Source: UBA10003 sp964365025
GTDB lineage: Bacteria; Patescibacteriota; Patescibacteriia; Magasanikbacterales; UBA10003
Length of the DNA stretch: 6,908 nucleotides
Direction of reading: 5' to 3'
Assembly (NCBI GenBank): GCA_964365025.1
Contig: CAYIOJ010000045.1
Span: forward strand, 1 to 6,908
Shown here one piece after another: positions 5,738 through 6,908 of this stretch. The position numbers and the translations under genes are program-made. The notes beneath the pieces were generated by a model, which saw only the letters and a list, made by a program, of their open reading frames with translations, was not told the DNA's origin and did no database searches. Each line of letters starts with the position of its first letter. Within the stretch, counting starts at the first letter, position 1.

Positions 5738-5935
5738 TTACTTCTTTTTGGCTGTCTTTACTTTTTTGGCAACCACAACTCTGCCTTTGAAAGTGCCGCA
5801 AAAGGCGCAAGCATAATGTGGCCGAGCCGGCTTGTTGCATTTGGGGCAAGTGGTTAATTGAGCTGGTGTTAAAGCAAAATGCGCGGAGCGGCGGCGCTTG
5901 TGAGACGAAGTTCGACGATGGCCGGGTAAACCCAT
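5738..5935 (-). CDS. rpmF: 50S ribosomal protein bL32
   Basis: A structural protein of the large ribosomal subunit near the 5' part of 23S rRNA. The 65-residue sequence starts MGLPGHRRTSSHKRRRSAHF, a strongly conserved basic N-terminus that threads into rRNA. A zinc ribbon follows with all four cysteines: C30 and C33 (CPKC), C43 and C46 (CAFC). The lysine-rich tail (57-65) is typical. The ATG at 5935 matches the conserved MGLPGHRRTS start; the longer frame at 5978 is a different frame. It is the first gene of the operon, with a good promoter 32 bases upstream. Confidence 0.96.
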   Translation of the reverse strand: MGLPGHRRTSSHKRRRSAHFALTPAQLTTCPKCNKPARPHYACAFCGTFKGRVVVAKKVKTAKKK

Positions 5936-5966
5936 ATATATGTATAGAAAAATTTATTATGTTCAA

Positions 5967-5995
5967 AGTATATCTCAATTTGCTTTTTTTGGCAA
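5967..5995 (-). promoter_or_regulatory. Promoter of the rpmF-nusB-rnc operon
   Basis: On the minus strand there is TTGCCA (5995-5990), a 17-bp spacer and TATACT (5972-5967), each 5 of 6 to consensus. The predicted start is near 5960, giving an AT-rich leader of about 25 nt without a Shine-Dalgarno. Confidence 0.75.
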
Positions 5996-6159
5996 GTTGA
6001 GCTGACTGAAACAGTATTCCAAACTATCAAAAGTGTTGTCTTGCATCATAGAACATGATAAAATAGCCATAAGTTATGGGAGCCGTCCTATAAGTCCAAA
6101 ATTACAAAAATTATATCATCTTTTAGCCATTATTACCACTAGTTGGTATAAAGGTAGTT
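5996..6159. other. AT-rich divergent spacer, left part
   Basis: No coding region seen. A weak plus-strand promoter-like pair, TTGTCT (6036-6041) and TAAAAT (6059-6064) with a 17-bp spacer, is followed by no credible gene. Confidence 0.4.
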
Positions 6160-6374
6160 GGCCAAAATCGCTCGTTCCGCTCGCTCTCGTCGGAGTCCTC
6201 GCGGACTCCTCCTCGTTTTGCCGAATGGGCGGCGGTGCCCGCCAGTTCTTGCTCTGTCGCTCGCTACGCTTCGCGACATCGCCGAACTGTCGGATATGCG
6301 TCGCTTCGCTACATCCCGCCCGTCCGAAAACTCTGTTTTCGTCCGGACGGGACGTCGCATATCCGCCGCCCATT
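6160..6374. repeat. Nested GC-rich fold-back element in the divergent intergenic region
   Basis: About 215 bp of GC-rich sequence in an AT-rich region, built almost wholly of inverted repeats. The outer arms AATGGGCGGCGG (6224-6235)/CCGCCGCCCATT (6363-6374) are perfect over 12 bp. Inside are CGGATATGCG (6291-6300)/CGCATATCCG (6356-6365), CCGTCCG/CGGACGG (6320-6326/6344-6350), GAAAAC/GTTTTC, CAGTTC/GAACTG (6243-6248/6284-6289) and TGTCGC/GCGACA (6255-6260/6273-6278). To the left is a separate hairpin, GGAGTCC-TCGC-GGACTCC (6192-6209), inside imperfect arms GGCCAAAATCG/CGTTTTGCC. Reading frames here follow from the base composition and are not credible genes. The genes on both sides point away, so it is not a terminator for either. 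Confidence 0.75.
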
Positions 6375-6522
6375 AGCTGAAATATTCCTTTTCTTTTCTG
6401 GGCTATCGCCCAATTGTTTTAAAAAAATTTCAAATTTCTTTTTCTTTAATTTATAGAGGGGGATAAGGTGTTTTCTCCGCTCCGCTACGAAAACGATTTA
6501 TTTATGATAGAATAAAGAAAAA
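6375..6522. other. AT-rich divergent spacer, right part
   Basis: No coding region seen. It contains a small hairpin TGGGC-TATC-GCCCA near 6400-6413 and a GTTTTC...GAAAAC inverted pair around 6471-6494, in the style of the neighbouring fold-back. Confidence 0.4.
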
Positions 6523-6552
6523 TTAAACAACAATTTATTGGCAAAGTATAAT
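6523..6552 (+). promoter_or_regulatory. Promoter of the membrane protein gene, near-leaderless
   Basis: A perfect TATAAT (6547-6552) lies exactly 9 bases before the ATG, so the mRNA would start about 2-3 nt ahead of it. The -35 is weak (TTAAAC at 6523-6528, 18-bp spacer, or TAAACA at 6524-6529 with 17). Confidence 0.5.
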
Positions 6553-6561
6553 CACATATTT

Positions 6562-6908
6562 ATGAATCAAAAATTTTTTCTAGCCATCACAAACATACTG
6601 ACACTTTGTTTAATCATTGGTGCGGTTAGTGTGTTTCTAGTTAACGACGGTTACTGGATTGGTTTTGTCTTAATTTTATTAGGCATTCTCTGCTTATTAT
6701 CACTTTTGCCATTTAAAATAAGCTTAAAATCCGTTCAGCCTGATATATTTTTTGGGGTTATAGATAATGGGATATTGGCAATAATGGCTATTTTTGGTGG
6801 TCATTTCGCTGGAGTGACGGGAGCTATTTTGGGTGGAGTTGTTGGTAACGCCATTACCGACGGCATTGCTGGAATATTTGAAGGATATTCTGCTGAAAAA
6901 TTAAGATT
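6562..6908 (+). CDS. Integral membrane protein, N-terminal part (runs off window)
   Basis: An open frame of 115 codons from the ATG to the window edge, not closed by a stop. It starts MNQKFFLAITNILTLCLIIG. Hydrophobic segments cover residues about 5-27, 32-50 and 63-80, then a glycine-rich stretch with HFAGVTGAILGGVVGNAITD (81-100) and GIAGIFEGYSAEKL (101-114). The glycine-rich small-residue helix with the NAITDGI motif recalls transporters of the VIT1/CCC1 type only loosely; I do not assign a function. The start is supported by a TATAAT 9 bases upstream and a polar start before the first helix. It is divergent from the rpmF operon. Confidence 0.75.
   Translation, partial: MNQKFFLAITNILTLCLIIGAVSVFLVNDGYWIGFVLILLGILCLLSLLPFKISLKSVQPDIFFGVIDNGILAIMAIFGGHFAGVTGAILGGVVGNAITDGIAGIFEGYSAEKLR

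Noticed and set aside
5724..5978. 84-codon minus-strand ORF overlapping rpmF in another frame
   Set aside because: The bL32 frame is unmistakable and this ORF starts before it in a different frame.
6036..6064. Plus-strand promoter TTGTCT-17-TAAAAT
   Set aside because: Weak -35 and no gene follows before the fold-back.
6033..6456. Several 72-115-codon ORFs on both strands through the fold-back
   Set aside because: They arise from GC-rich inverted repeats; the translations are low-complexity and R/S/P-rich without a domain.

Overview
The window looks like part of a chromosome from a Candidate Phyla Radiation bacterium (Patescibacteria, Parcubacteria-like). This rests on the protein families (a short zinc-ribbon bL32, compact NusB and RNase III, a HTH protein with an LYWAEGNK core, a BRO/DinD-type remnant), intron-containing 23S rRNA, start codons without Shine-Dalgarno sequences and tRNA genes without an encoded CCA. 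I identified these by recognition, not by a search. UGA is used as a stop, so the recoded CPR lineages are unlikely.

Layout. Positions 1-2281 hold the 5' two thirds of a 23S rRNA gene on the minus strand. Within domain IV it is interrupted by a complete 222-nt group I intron at E. coli site 1917 (56-277). After an exon of only 14 nt (42-55), a second intron begins at site 1931 and runs off the window edge. Positions 2282-2700 hold a structured 23S leader (boxB/boxA-like elements, a 13-bp perfect hairpin). Upstream of that lies a promoter-hairpin-terminator unit that could be a small RNA or an attenuator. No 16S gene lies in the 4.6 kb upstream of 23S, so the two rRNAs appear unlinked. Positions 2771-3296 hold a decayed BRO/DinD-like gene with an internal deletion and a frameshift.

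Positions 3490-5995 form a compact minus-strand transcription unit: promoter, rpmF (bL32), nusB, rnc (RNase III), tRNA-Arg(UCG), a HTH protein of unknown function with its own near-leaderless promoter, tRNA-Lys(CUU), terminator. Its theme is ribosome production: NusB binds boxA in rRNA leaders, RNase III trims rRNA precursors, and bL32 is a 50S protein.

Positions 5936-6561 are a divergent intergenic region with a roughly 215-bp GC-rich nested fold-back. At 6562 a plus-strand membrane protein gene starts and runs off the right edge. The most interesting items are the tandem introns around a micro-exon, the terminal adenosine (omega-A) inferred for the first intron, and the attenuator-like RNA upstream of 23S.
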